Part shown: positions 44,872 through 54,061 of the stretch, in pieces
Layout: each line of letters begins with the position of its first letter
Numbering within the stretch: the stretch's first letter is position 1
Assembly (NCBI RefSeq): GCF_023035295.1
Contig: NZ_CP075083.1
Span: 1 to 64,000 of the forward strand
DNA: 64,000 nt
Reading direction: 5' to 3'
DNA from: Borrelia coriaceae
GTDB taxonomy: Bacteria > Spirochaetota > Spirochaetia > Borreliales > Borreliaceae
Notes under the pieces: model-generated
Told to the model about the DNA's origin: nothing
The model's database searches: none
Seen by the model: only the letters and a program-made list of their open reading frames with translations
Position numbers and translations under genes: made by a program

Positions 44872-45891
44872 TTAAATTTTATAAAGTAAATCTTTTATCC
44901 GTGCTTCAAAATTTACAATCAAGTAAGATGCATTCTGAACTTCACCATGAACACCTTTCTCTAAACCAACAATTTCCCTTATCCGTTTTAACGCATCTTG
45001 TTTATCCTTTGACATTAATAATGATTCTATACTACTTTGAATTTTAAGTGATGCATCCTCTCTAGCTTGAATAAATTCATCTAAACAAGCAGAAAGAGCC
45101 TTAATATCATCTTCACTGCCCTTAGCCTTAATGCGCCCAAGATTAGAACTACTTAAATGAATATCAATAATTTTATTGGTATAGTTACCAAACTGCCTCA
45201 TAAGAACAAACAAGTTCTCACAAGCTACCATAACAGGGGACCTATTATCAGTAGATGAATAATATAGATCTTTAATGTCTAATTTCTCTAGTGCCTTTAA
45301 CAAATTTTTAACAGCAGCAAAGTTATATCCTAAAGCATTATAAACATCCGCTAAAGCATTATAAAAATCTGGTGTTTGACCTTGAGACATAAACTTTTTA
45401 CTTACATTTTCAAAAGACGCCTTGATTGGATTAATCTCCAAATACAAATGATCACGTCGAGATAGAGCATCTGCTCTGTAATGCATCAAACGTCTCTCAA
45501 GCTTATCATAAGCATCCTCTACTGAAGTTGGAATTCTTGCCTGGGAACTTTTTGGTGAAGCACTCTGTGATGGAGGACTTACTGGTGAGGACTTTATTGG
45601 TGCAGGATTTACTGAACCTACTTCTAAGCCTTTTGTTAGAACTTTCCCTTGCAATACTGGAAGATTTGTTTCAATATCCCCCCCTTTCAAACTCCTAATC
45701 TTCCTACCCGCTCTATCCAAACTAGACCTGTCGCTTAGAGGTTTCATATCCCATCTGCCAAAATTAAACTGAACACTCTCAACGTCACTTAAATCTCTTA
45801 AACGTTCTTGTAAAGGGGCCGACGCACCTTGTTTACAAGACATTACAATTAAGCAACACGATACACAAAATACCATACTAAATCGTTTCAT
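44872..45891 (-). CDS. Surface lipoprotein, minus-array family, Ser/Pro tether
   Basis: The protein has 339 residues from ATG 45891, behind AAAAGGAGAAATAT. The signal MKRFSMVFCVSCCLIVMSC gives Cys19, then KQGA. The linker of about 110 residues ends in a Ser/Pro patch (PVSPPSQSASPKSSQ). The core has SVEDAYDKLERRLMHYRADA, VYNALGYNFAAVKNLLKALE and FIQAREDASLKIQSSI. The segment VYNALADVYNALGY-type (ALADVYNALGYN) shows a small internal duplication of the signature word (YNALADVYNALGYN). The gene is a close relative of its downstream neighbour at 43.5 kb. Confidence 0.86.
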   Translation of the reverse strand: MKRFSMVFCVSCCLIVMSCKQGASAPLQERLRDLSDVESVQFNFGRWDMKPLSDRSSLDRAGRKIRSLKGGDIETNLPVLQGKVLTKGLEVGSVNPAPIKSSPVSPPSQSASPKSSQARIPTSVEDAYDKLERRLMHYRADALSRRDHLYLEINPIKASFENVSKKFMSQGQTPDFYNALADVYNALGYNFAAVKNLLKALEKLDIKDLYYSSTDNRSPVMVACENLFVLMRQFGNYTNKIIDIHLSSSNLGRIKAKGSEDDIKALSACLDEFIQAREDASLKIQSSIESLLMSKDKQDALKRIREIVGLEKGVHGEVQNASYLIVNFEARIKDLLYKI

Positions 45892-46265
45892 ATATTTCTC
45901 CTTTTTTAAAGTCAAGTAAGATATAATTTAGTAAACCATATCTTAGACATTAAAATAATATAACATTATATTAAACAAAACCTACACCTACATTCTAATT
46001 TAATGTCAAAATTATAATAAAAATTGAATAATAAATACTTATCTCAAATATACTAACATACCCCTCCAACCTCCTTAAGGTAAAGATTTTCAACTCTAAA
46101 ATTATCTAGAAATAACTCTTATCTCTAAACCCAAGATAATTTACTAGCCTATCTTGGACGAGCACACATTAATAAATTAATTATTAATTAATAACTTATA
46201 CTAAATTTAAAATACACCCTAAAACACACTAATTTTCTCCAACTTAAATTTCTTCAAAAATTTCT
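45892..46265. other. Spacer without recognisable genes
   Basis: A CCAAGATA/TATCTTGG inverted repeat at about 46133-46156 could be a weak hairpin for the gene ending at 46266, but it lacks a T run. The rest is AT-rich. Confidence 0.5.
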
Positions 46266-46997
46266 TCAAACAAGACTCCAAATCGTAACCGCAATTACAC
46301 CCATTAAACTAACTGAAGATCCAAAATCTCCCTCATAATCAATAATTTCTTTTAGTCCTGATAACACAGATTCTCTAGTAATTTTTGAATCTAAAACCAT
46401 TAGCTGAGATTTAACTGTAGACATACAATGCTTGCTTATATTAATAAATTCTTCTAGATTGGTATTAATCTCATTAATCCTAACTTCATCCTTGTTAGCT
46501 CGAATCTGAGACAATTTTTCATCATTTAAATAAAAATTTACAACCGTTCTAATACAATCCGTCATATTATTTAAAATTACTAATAAACTCTTAGCAACAC
46601 CTGCATCGATATTTATGAAATGAGGACCGTTTAAATCCAATTTACTAAGTACTCTTCCCAATTGCTTAATAACCTCAACATCATACCCAAGTCCAGCATA
46701 AACCTTATCTTGCTTATCTGATGCAATGAAATCTGGTGAAATTTTCTTGAAAGGAATATTTAATAAAAGCTCACTTAAATCAAAACTATCATATGCATCT
46801 TGAAGCTCTTCTCTATAAGACATTACTTTTGTCTTTAATGCATAAAAAGCTCGATCTTTGGCACTTATATTTAAAGATTGTTGTAAAAATGAATTATTGC
46901 GATCGTTTGAATCAAACACTTTTTTAACTGAATCACTCCTTGCAACCCCATCCAAATTACAAGACATAACGCCCATAACTAAATTAAATATTCTCAT
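46266..46997 (-). CDS. Surface lipoprotein, minus-array family, short signal
   Basis: The protein has 243 residues; TGGAGAGTCGTAT precedes the ATG. The signal is only 12 residues (MRIFNLVMGVMSC, Cys13) with a single positive charge, the shortest in the array, so export may be inefficient. There is almost no tether before the core, which has KDRAFYALKTKVMSYREELQ, IPFKKISPDFIASDKQ, VYAGLGYDVEVIKQLGRVLS, LVILNNMTDCIRTVVNFYL and a final GLKEIIDYEGDFGSSV. The IPFKxISPxF segment is the best-kept copy of that family element. Confidence 0.83.
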   Translation of the reverse strand: MRIFNLVMGVMSCNLDGVARSDSVKKVFDSNDRNNSFLQQSLNISAKDRAFYALKTKVMSYREELQDAYDSFDLSELLLNIPFKKISPDFIASDKQDKVYAGLGYDVEVIKQLGRVLSKLDLNGPHFINIDAGVAKSLLVILNNMTDCIRTVVNFYLNDEKLSQIRANKDEVRINEINTNLEEFINISKHCMSTVKSQLMVLDSKITRESVLSGLKEIIDYEGDFGSSVSLMGVIAVTIWSLV

Positions 46998-47582
46998 ATA
47001 CGACTCTCCATTACAGTCTACATATTACATATGTAGCTAATACCACATAATATGTAATATATATTTATACTAAATATAATATCTACCTCTAATTAAATTA
47101 ACCCATAACTTTAACTAAAACTTAAAAAAATGCACAAGTTTAATTGCAAAGAAATTAAACAAATCCTCCAAAAACTTTTATTACGAATAACTGTACTATA
47201 AAAAAGAAAATAGATAAATACAATCTATTTAACTTTTAAGTTCTACATTTTAATTTTTAGAGCAATTTGTCTGAATAAAATTCGTAACTACTATGCTAAA
47301 CCTCTTAAAATATCAAGCTTACACCTAATGCCTTTAATCTTAAGACAGCTATTATCACCCCCACTTGTGTCTATTCTCCTCTCTTAAATCCCCACGTTTT
47401 CAAGTTTCCTTATCTGTCGCTTAAAGCTTAACTTGATTCTCACACTTATCTATAATCAACTCTCACTAGGTCTTCGGTTTTAATTGAATGCCTCTTAATT
47501 TCTGGAATAACCCCTTGAAAAGTCTGCTACAAAACACCGATTAGCCTCATCTTGTAAGCCTAGACCTAAAAATTTTAAGCTA
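46998..47582. other. Spacer, probably decayed DNA of the adjacent relic
   Basis: No intact gene is present. Fragments on minus around 47440-47530 (for example IPEIKRHSIKTEDLVRVDY) look coding but are interrupted and probably continue the lipoprotein relic at 47583-47736. Confidence 0.5.
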
Positions 47583-47736
47583 TTACCTAATCTCATCAAT
47601 AAAACTATAACCTTCATCCTGATGGAAAGCCTTCAAGTCTGTATGCGTTTTGCAAAGTCCAATTTCTACAAGCACCCAAGACTAATGCACAAAATATTGT
47701 GCACCACAAATAAAATACCAAACCTAATATTTTCAT
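47583..47736 (-). pseudogene. Decayed lipoprotein gene start
   Basis: AGGAGAAGAAT leads to an ATG at 47736 and a convincing lipobox signal (MKILGLVFYLWCTIFCALVL then GAC, Cys23). The frame stops after 40 codons at 47614. A neighbouring frame continues with DLKAFHQDEGYSFIDEIR to a stop at 47583. The sequence after the lipobox does not resemble the minus-array core, so this may be the relic of a different lipoprotein family. Confidence 0.6.
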
Positions 47737-47990
47737 ATTCTTCTCCTCTATTAAGCTTACATTCTTAATGATCTAATATTTATTCATACCTAATATATCT
47801 TAATATATATTATTATAATATAATTCAATCAAATTAGTAAAATAAAATATGCTAAACTACATCATAAATTTTACTTAAACCTAATTAATCTAAAATACTC
47901 AAAAACTAAAGAACAAAAGAGCAACAACCAATAAATACCAAATAAACAGATGAGATCTCTTATGTTAATCTTTTTCTTAAAGTCAAATAT

Positions 47991-48794
47991 TTAAGGCTTA
48001 ACAAAACATGATAGTATCTGAATCATTGCTTGCATACTGACATAATATTGATAAATCTCCCCGCTACTAAACGAATTAAATTCAAGTGCAATACTGTGAC
48101 CACGCAGATCAGTTGGCGCCAAAACATTAGTAATAATGCTTGATACAATAGTGTCTCTATCAAGATTATTCGAGGCTATGTCGATTAATAACTCTGAAAG
48201 TCTATCTATAAAGTGTGCCCTACTCTCTATAGCTAACCTTAAATAAAAATAAATTTTAGTAAGCTCCTCAGCAGTCTTATTAACCTTAAGTCGTTCTAAG
48301 GCATCCTCATCCAATTGATTATTTAAAAATTTCCTAAGTACAACTGTACCATCTGATATATATTCTAATAATGGATTAATAATTAATACATCTTTAGTAT
48401 TAGCAGACTTAGATTTTAAGTCTAATGTATTAAATATCCACTCTAAACTCTCAATAGCCTCAATATTATAATTTAAACCCGCATAAATAAAATCTTCATT
48501 TTTATAAACCGGAAATAACTTTGCTACAGAAAAATCAAACACAGGCTTTTTGCCTAGATCCACAAATGTTTGATTATTAAGAGCATCTTTAGCCTCTCTT
48601 ACTATTTTATCAAGCTTATAAAAGGCAACATGTCTGGTATCAATCCTTACAGGTTTTATAACCATTTTTCGATCACATGTATCTGCTTCTGTTTTCAATC
48701 CCATTGGACCTAATTCCATTCCCAATCCGTTTGGATCTACTCGATTACAAGCAAGCATACTAAGTACACATAACACCATGCAAACCTTTCTCAT
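47991..48794 (-). CDS. Surface lipoprotein, minus-array family
   Basis: The protein has 267 residues from ATG 48794, after GGGGGGATATTT, an atypical all-G ribosome site. The open frame begins five codons earlier inside it. The signal MRKVCMVLCVLSMLAC is short (Cys16). The linker includes PNGLGMELGPMGLKTEADTC. The core has FYKLDKIVREAKDALNNQTF, IYAGLNYNIEAIESLEWIFN, and LAIESRAHFIDRLSEL. The last helix (YYVSMQAMIQILSCF) is more hydrophobic than usual and carries a cysteine. The (K/R)xCMV signal relates it to the collagen-type group although it lies apart from them. Confidence 0.83.
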   Translation of the reverse strand: MRKVCMVLCVLSMLACNRVDPNGLGMELGPMGLKTEADTCDRKMVIKPVRIDTRHVAFYKLDKIVREAKDALNNQTFVDLGKKPVFDFSVAKLFPVYKNEDFIYAGLNYNIEAIESLEWIFNTLDLKSKSANTKDVLIINPLLEYISDGTVVLRKFLNNQLDEDALERLKVNKTAEELTKIYFYLRLAIESRAHFIDRLSELLIDIASNNLDRDTIVSSIITNVLAPTDLRGHSIALEFNSFSSGEIYQYYVSMQAMIQILSCFVKP

Positions 48795-48977
48795 AAATAT
48801 CCCCCCCATTTAATATATCCTTATATATAATATTTAATATATAAATTCACACATAAATTAAAATAACAATAATACTTAAGATATAGCTAAGCACATACAC
48901 AAAACACAAGCTCAATTAAACTTTAATGACTCAACCATGCTTGCACCTCTTGCCAACTTCTACTTCAATAATTCAAT

Positions 48978-49775
48978 CTAACGCGTAACTTTTGTAAGTT
49001 GAATAACCATATCTTGAATATCTTTTGCCAAATCACCAATATAACTAATCTTTCTCTTAATCTCTCCATCATTAACAATCTTCTTAAGCTCAGATTCCAT
49101 TAATCGTCTTTCGCCTTTTACCATTGCAGCACCACCTATAATGTGTCTAAAATCTTTAATTAGCTCATCTCTTGCCTGCATAAACAAGAATAAACACGAC
49201 GTAATATGAGACACATCTTCTACTGTTGTTGCCCTGTTAATCTTAATCTTTCTTAAATTATCTTCAGTCAAGACATCAGTTAGAGAAGAGATATAATAAG
49301 CAACCTGCTCCAAATTGAATAACAACATAGCAGCAACCTTAACATCTCTACCGAATAACAAAACAGAAGGACCATTTAAAATTGGTCTTAAGTTTAATTC
49401 AGCAAGTACGCCCTTTAATAAATACATAAGTTGCAAATCATGACCCAAAGCTACATAAATGTTGTAATTCCTAGCATGACCTCTAACACTATAATCTGAT
49501 AATTCTGGAGCAACAACTTTGTCAATAATATTAATCATAGCAGGAACACTATTGAAAATATCTTTTTGTTCTACTAAAAGTTGCTGATGAAAATAGATAA
49601 TTAATGACTTCAAATCATCACAAGCTTTACTTAATGTATTTTGTATAAACGGTACTAAATCAGGTGTTGAGAATGCTTTTGATCCACTAGCACCCATTAA
49701 TGAATCAGGACGATCAGTAGCAGTACACCCAAAACTTAAGCTAATCACGCAGAATATTATTCTAAACTTTTTCAT
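48978..49775 (-). CDS. Surface lipoprotein, minus-array family
   Basis: The protein has 265 residues from ATG 49775, with AAGGAAGTGTGT ahead; a GTG two codons upstream is less well placed. The signal MKKFRIIFCVISLSFGC gives Cys17, then TATDRPD. The core has LSKACDDLKSLIIYFHQQLL, IYVALGHDLQLMYLLKGVLA, AAMLLFNLEQVAYYISSLTD and FMQARDELIKDFRHII, ending DLAKDIQDMVIQLTK. Gly-Ala-rich FRHIIGGAAM stands where most members have an amphipathic helix. It is immediately upstream (in transcription) of the lipidated gene at 48.8 kb and downstream of three members without signal peptides. Confidence 0.84.
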   Translation of the reverse strand: MKKFRIIFCVISLSFGCTATDRPDSLMGASGSKAFSTPDLVPFIQNTLSKACDDLKSLIIYFHQQLLVEQKDIFNSVPAMINIIDKVVAPELSDYSVRGHARNYNIYVALGHDLQLMYLLKGVLAELNLRPILNGPSVLLFGRDVKVAAMLLFNLEQVAYYISSLTDVLTEDNLRKIKINRATTVEDVSHITSCLFLFMQARDELIKDFRHIIGGAAMVKGERRLMESELKKIVNDGEIKRKISYIGDLAKDIQDMVIQLTKVTR

Positions 49776-49929
49776 ACACACTTCCTTTTAACTATCATGT
49801 CCACACAAATACAACATAAAATATATTATATTACATAATAAGATTCATTATTATATTATATCTTAAATAAAGATCTACATTCTAAATAAACTTTAAAGCA
49901 CTAAGGCAAAACATATATTCACTCTGCTC

Positions 49930-50544
49930 CTAAATAATAGCCATATTAAGCTCAATCAACTCCATCATATTAAGTAAAAGACCATGAATATTGCGAAGCA
50001 TGCTCCTAAGCCTCACATCATGACTTGCAAGAATACTCCCATTTAATGCTCGTATCACACCCTCTGCATCAGTCTTTGATGCAGCTAATACCATACCATT
50101 CTTAATTCGGCTTATTAAATCTTTAACTGCATCTATAAACTGAACTAAATAATTAGTAATCCTTTTAAGATCACCTGCATCTCTAAACTTAAGCATGTCT
50201 AATTTTGTCTTATTTAAAACATTATCAAAAAGGATACGAATTGAATGTCCAATACGAATAAAACTATTTAACAAATTAACCACAGTTCTTGTATCTCTAT
50301 CATAAAGACTACTGAAATCCAATTTATCAAATATTTGACCTAAGGTACGAACTATTTCAACATCATACCCCAATGCATCATAAACTTTTTCTAAGTCTGA
50401 AGGATAATAAATTTCACTTAATGCCCCCTTTAAATTCATATTCAATTCGCAAGAAGGAAATGCCACTCGTTGATTTTCAAGTTTACGTTTAAACAACACT
50501 AATACCCCACTAAGTTCATTAAAAACTGGACTTATTGCATGCAT
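49930..50544 (-). CDS. Minus-array family protein without signal peptide (first of three)
   Basis: The protein has 204 residues; AAAAGGAGACATGT places the ATG at 50544 well. There is no signal peptide, lipobox or membrane segment: the protein begins directly with the family's first helix (FNELSGVLVLFKRKLENQRV). The core is intact, with VYDALGYDVEIVRTLGQIFD, DRDTRTVVNLLNSF and FIDAVKDLISRIKNGM, and the terminal helix is leucine-rich (IHGLLLNMMELIELN). It should stay in the cytoplasm unless exported by an unknown route. It is most similar to its two neighbours. The absence of frameshifts and the good ribosome site argue that the protein is made. Confidence 0.82.
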   Translation of the reverse strand: MHAISPVFNELSGVLVLFKRKLENQRVAFPSCELNMNLKGALSEIYYPSDLEKVYDALGYDVEIVRTLGQIFDKLDFSSLYDRDTRTVVNLLNSFIRIGHSIRILFDNVLNKTKLDMLKFRDAGDLKRITNYLVQFIDAVKDLISRIKNGMVLAASKTDAEGVIRALNGSILASHDVRLRSMLRNIHGLLLNMMELIELNMAII

Positions 50545-50704
50545 ACATGTCTCCTTTTACATACAAACTCGTAACACGTACATATGTAAAATCTCAATAT
50601 TTATTATCTAATTCTAATAGGCATCAACACTTAACCCCCTAATTACAAAATTAATTTGCAATTATAAAATCATCAATAGAACACCAATGCTTCCATGCTA
50701 CTCG

Positions 50705-51304
50705 TTATAAAAGATCAACTAATTCTATTACATCAAATAAAATATAATGAATATTTCGCATCCCCCTATTAAGTTTGGCCTGTGGACTTGAGATGACTCT
50801 ATTTAACTCTTTTAATATATCATCTTCATTTGTCTTTGTTGCAGCCGATACTATCACAGCTTCAATATGAGGCATTAAATCTTTAATAGCATCTATAAAT
50901 TGAACTAAATACTTAGTAATCTTTTCAAGATCAGATGCATCTCTAAACTTAAGAATTTCCAATTTTGTCCTATTTAAAACGTCCTCAAAGAGAATCTGAA
51001 TTGAATGTGCAATATGCATCAAACCATTTAATAAATTAGTAATAACCCGTGTATCTCTATCTCCTATGTACTTAAAATTCAAGTTGGCAAACACTTTACT
51101 CAAGCTACAAATCACTTCAGCATCATAACCTAATGCAGCATAAACTTCTTCTAAGTCTGAAGGGAAATACAGTTCATTTAATGCCCCTTTAAAACTAATA
51201 TTCAACTCTTTGGGAGAAAATGCGATTCGTTCATTTTCAAGTTCTTTTTTAAATTTCATCAATACATTATTAAGACTATCAAAGGCAATATTTACTTCAT
51301 TCAT
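50705..51304 (-). CDS. Minus-array family protein without signal peptide (second of three)
   Basis: The protein has 199 residues from ATG 51304, behind AAAAAGGAGAAATAT; seven upstream codons are the ribosome site. It starts MNEVNIAFDSLNNVLMKFKK, already the first core helix, with no hydrophobic leader. Core elements are VYAALGYDAEVICSLSKVFA, DRDTRVITNLLNGLMHIAHS, FRDASDLEKITKYLVQFIDA, and SAATKTNEDDILKELNRVIS. Much of it is near-identical to the third gene of the trio. A single cysteine (EVICSL) lies in the signature helix, as expected only of a reducing compartment. Confidence 0.83.
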   Translation of the reverse strand: MNEVNIAFDSLNNVLMKFKKELENERIAFSPKELNISFKGALNELYFPSDLEEVYAALGYDAEVICSLSKVFANLNFKYIGDRDTRVITNLLNGLMHIAHSIQILFEDVLNRTKLEILKFRDASDLEKITKYLVQFIDAIKDLMPHIEAVIVSAATKTNEDDILKELNRVISSPQAKLNRGMRNIHYILFDVIELVDLL

Positions 51305-51535
51305 ATATTTCTCCTTTTTATACATACCACTTACTATATTGTAACGTGCATATACTTATCACATATTTTAAGTATTTATTAATTATTATTATATAATTAA
51401 AGCTAGGATAATACACATCTAATAAAAAATCTAATACATAATTTTATTATTAATAATAATAAACCTTTAATTTAAAAAACATAAACACGAAACTCTAACT
51501 TAGATATTAAATAAAAAATGCTCTACTGCAACTTA

Positions 51536-52141
51536 TTACAAAAGATCAACTAACTCCATGATATCAAATAAAAGATGATGAATGGTTCGCATTCCTTTAT
51601 TAAGCTTTGCATCTGGTCTTGAAATCACTTTATTTAACTCTTTTAATATATCATCTTCATTTGTCTTTGCTGCAGCCGATACTATAGCAGCTTTAACTCG
51701 CATCATCAAATCTTTTACAGTTTCTATAAAGTTAACTAAATGCTGAATAACTCTCTCAAAGTCAAAATCATCTCTAAGTTTAAGCATTTCCAATTTCGTT
51801 TCATTTAAAACTTCGCTAAAGAGTGTTTGAATCGAATACGCAATGCGCATTAAAGCATTTAACAAATTGGTAACAACCCTTGTATCCCTATCACTTACAT
51901 GCCTGAAGTTTAACTTATCAAATATCATGCCCAATTTACCAATAATTTCAACATCATACCCCAACATTGTATAAATTTTGTCCCGATCTGAGTGATAATA
52001 AACAAGATTTTCTAATACACCCTTAAAATTAATATTTAATTGAGCCTCTTTGGAAATAAATGCAGCACGCTCATCTTCAAGCTCTTCTCTGAACTCGACT
52101 AATATTTTTTGAAGCTCATCAAAAACTTGATCTCTGGCCAT
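51536..52141 (-). CDS. Minus-array family protein without signal peptide (third of three)
   Basis: The protein has 201 residues; AAAAGGAGAAATAT precedes the ATG at 52141. It starts MARDQVFDELQKILVEFREE with no leader. Core elements are IYTMLGYDVEIIGKLGMIFD, DRDTRVVTNLLNALMRIAYS, HLVNFIETVKDLMMRVKAAI and AAAKTNEDDILKELNKVIS. There are no cysteines at all. The DRDTR(V/T)(V/I)xNLLN word occurs only in this trio within the window. Spacers between the three genes are 160-230 bases and AT-rich, with TATAAT-like words, so each may have a promoter. Confidence 0.83.
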   Translation of the reverse strand: MARDQVFDELQKILVEFREELEDERAAFISKEAQLNINFKGVLENLVYYHSDRDKIYTMLGYDVEIIGKLGMIFDKLNFRHVSDRDTRVVTNLLNALMRIAYSIQTLFSEVLNETKLEMLKLRDDFDFERVIQHLVNFIETVKDLMMRVKAAIVSAAAKTNEDDILKELNKVISRPDAKLNKGMRTIHHLLFDIMELVDLL

Positions 52142-52272
52142 ATATTTCTCCTTTTACACATACATACCATATATTTAGAATGTAAATATTATATAATATA
52201 ATGATTATTTTTACTTTAATCTTAAAAAGATAATCGTCTTCTAAACATTAGATTAAAACAAATTACAAAAAA

Positions 52273-53016
52273 TTAATTATCCCACTTAAATGTGATTGAT
52301 AGTCTATGCTCAATTTTAAATGCATTATCTACAAGCTTATCTAAAATTAATTTTGAAATTTCTCCTTCCACACTACTAAGAGCCTTTAAATCATTGATCA
52401 TAGCACGCTTATCACCTCTTTTAGCTGCTGCTGTTTTTATAAGACTTTTAATCTTAGAGATTATATCAACCCTTGCTTTCATAAATCTATCTAGATATAG
52501 AACGATGCTATTAATAATATTTACAAAATCTAATTCAAGCATAAGACTGTTCCTTAGTCTAGCCAAATTTATCTGACTTAAATGCCTATGTAACAACCTA
52601 ATTGCTAAATCTGTAACAGTGGTTAATTGCTTGAAAAAGCCAATAGCAATATCAAGATCTTCAGCATGATCCCCTTTTAAAGACAATGTATTCATTATCT
52701 CAGTAAGTCTTCTAATAACTCCAGAATCATGCCCCAGCGTAGTAGCAAAAACACGCCTGGTATTCTCTTCTTCAAATCTCAATAGTGCTGATGGATAAGA
52801 GTTATCCTTAAATATTACATTACTCATTATATTAGCTGAATAAAGCTCAACTGCAAGTCCGTCCCTGTAACGATCAACTTTACTTTTAAGCACATTATAA
52901 GCTTTTTGTGCTCTTGAGCTCAATAATGGCTCACACCCTAATCCACAAGAAATAAACATCACTAAAAGCAAAATCAAGATACTACTTATGCATAATACCA
53001 AACTAATTCTTTTCAT
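52273..53016 (-). CDS. Surface lipoprotein, minus-array family, long signal
   Basis: The protein has 247 residues; AAAAAGGAGGAGAGTTT precedes the ATG, an extended ribosome site. The signal is long (24 residues) and very hydrophobic, ending VMFISC (Cys24), with a second cysteine four residues on (GLGC). It has almost no tether. The core has AQKAYNVLKSKVDRYRDGLA, VFATTLGHDSGVIRRLTEIM, FFKQLTTVTDLAIRLLHRHL and FMKARVDIISKIKSLI. Its AYxxLxxKVxxYRxxL opening helix is what the signal-less trio downstream retains in altered form. It lies directly upstream of that trio in transcription order. Confidence 0.85.
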   Translation of the reverse strand: MKRISLVLCISSILILLLVMFISCGLGCEPLLSSRAQKAYNVLKSKVDRYRDGLAVELYSANIMSNVIFKDNSYPSALLRFEEENTRRVFATTLGHDSGVIRRLTEIMNTLSLKGDHAEDLDIAIGFFKQLTTVTDLAIRLLHRHLSQINLARLRNSLMLELDFVNIINSIVLYLDRFMKARVDIISKIKSLIKTAAAKRGDKRAMINDLKALSSVEGEISKLILDKLVDNAFKIEHRLSITFKWDN

Positions 53017-53346
53017 AAACTCTCCTCCTTTTTGCAGACCTTTTTATAAAATTACGGTCATCATTAAACACTACCGCAAATAATTTAGGACTAAAAATAA
53101 TTATAAACTAAATATAATATCATACTCAATTTTATTATCTTTTTTATATCACTTTCAAAAAATGCTCTAATTAAAATAACAAAGATAAGCCAATAACAAT
53201 ATCGGCTTACCAAGTATCAATTTAAAAATCTTCGATTTAAAAAAACTATTCTGTTATCATAAGGAATTCAAAAATTTACATGTCAAAATAAAAGACAGAA
53301 ACACACATACTACCTATATTTATTACTGATACAATCCTAAGTTAGC
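53017..53346. other. Spacer without recognisable genes
   Basis: An AT-rich stretch between the 53016 start and the end of a pseudogene. A CGATATTGTTATTGGC-like partial inverted repeat near 53185-53205 is the only structure noted. Confidence 0.5.
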
Positions 53347-53880
53347 CTAATATTTAATTGCAACTCCTATCTTTCCAATCTTTTCCTTTAAATTTTGAAT
53401 TTTACTCTCATCACCAGTAACTTTCTTAAGCTCATTTGCCATAAGTGCCCTACTATCAAAGATAATGGCTTTGCTGATTCTATAGCTTTCTTAATGAAAG
53501 ACATCATATGGAGCCTTAAATTAGACAATTCTTTAAAAGCATCATAAATCCCAGTAAGCTCTTCTTAAGACCTGGTTTTTCTAAATCTCTCTAGGTAACA
53601 ATTTAGCCAACAACATATTCTAGAGCTGTAGACAACTTAGGATCTATTGTAAGGCTTATGCATCTCATAATAACTTCAAGTTTTGTAAGTAAGAGCTAAC
53701 ACGATAACCCACACAATCATAAACCACGTTATGGTAATGCCAATCTACCAACTTGTCAGAAAACCTACCAATAAAAGGTACTTAAAATGATACTGACCTT
53801 GTCTAAATTCAAACTGAGCCGTCCTAATTTCCCTTACATCTAATAGTTACATATTTTTTCATTTCTTCATTTAAAGCCAT
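53347..53880 (-). pseudogene. Decayed minus-array paralogue
   Basis: Reading minus from an ATG at 53880 (behind GAGGG), fragments in shifting frames align with the next upstream gene: QFEFRQGQYHFKYLLLV against SFEFIQGKHQFSFPYF, NVVYDCVGYRVSSY against the VYASLGYDV word, and a C-terminal MANELKKVTGDESKIQNLKE to the stop at 53347. Several stops and frame changes make it non-functional. The start, like that of the nearby trio, lacks a visible signal peptide (MALNEEMKKYV), though this may be decay. Confidence 0.8.
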
Positions 53881-54061
53881 CCCTCTTTTTTATCTCAAGC
53901 CAGGCATCTCACAATATGCACTAAATCATATCTAAGTCACACACATAATAATTAAGATAATCAACATTTACCCATACATTAGTGATTGCCAAATACTCAA
54001 GTAAAACTTAATACAAAGAACAATTCATCAAGAACCATTACTTAAAGACCACAAATCTCAT
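53881..54061. other. Short spacer
   Basis: No gene or strong signal was seen between the pseudogene and the end of the 54062-54946 gene. Confidence 0.4.
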
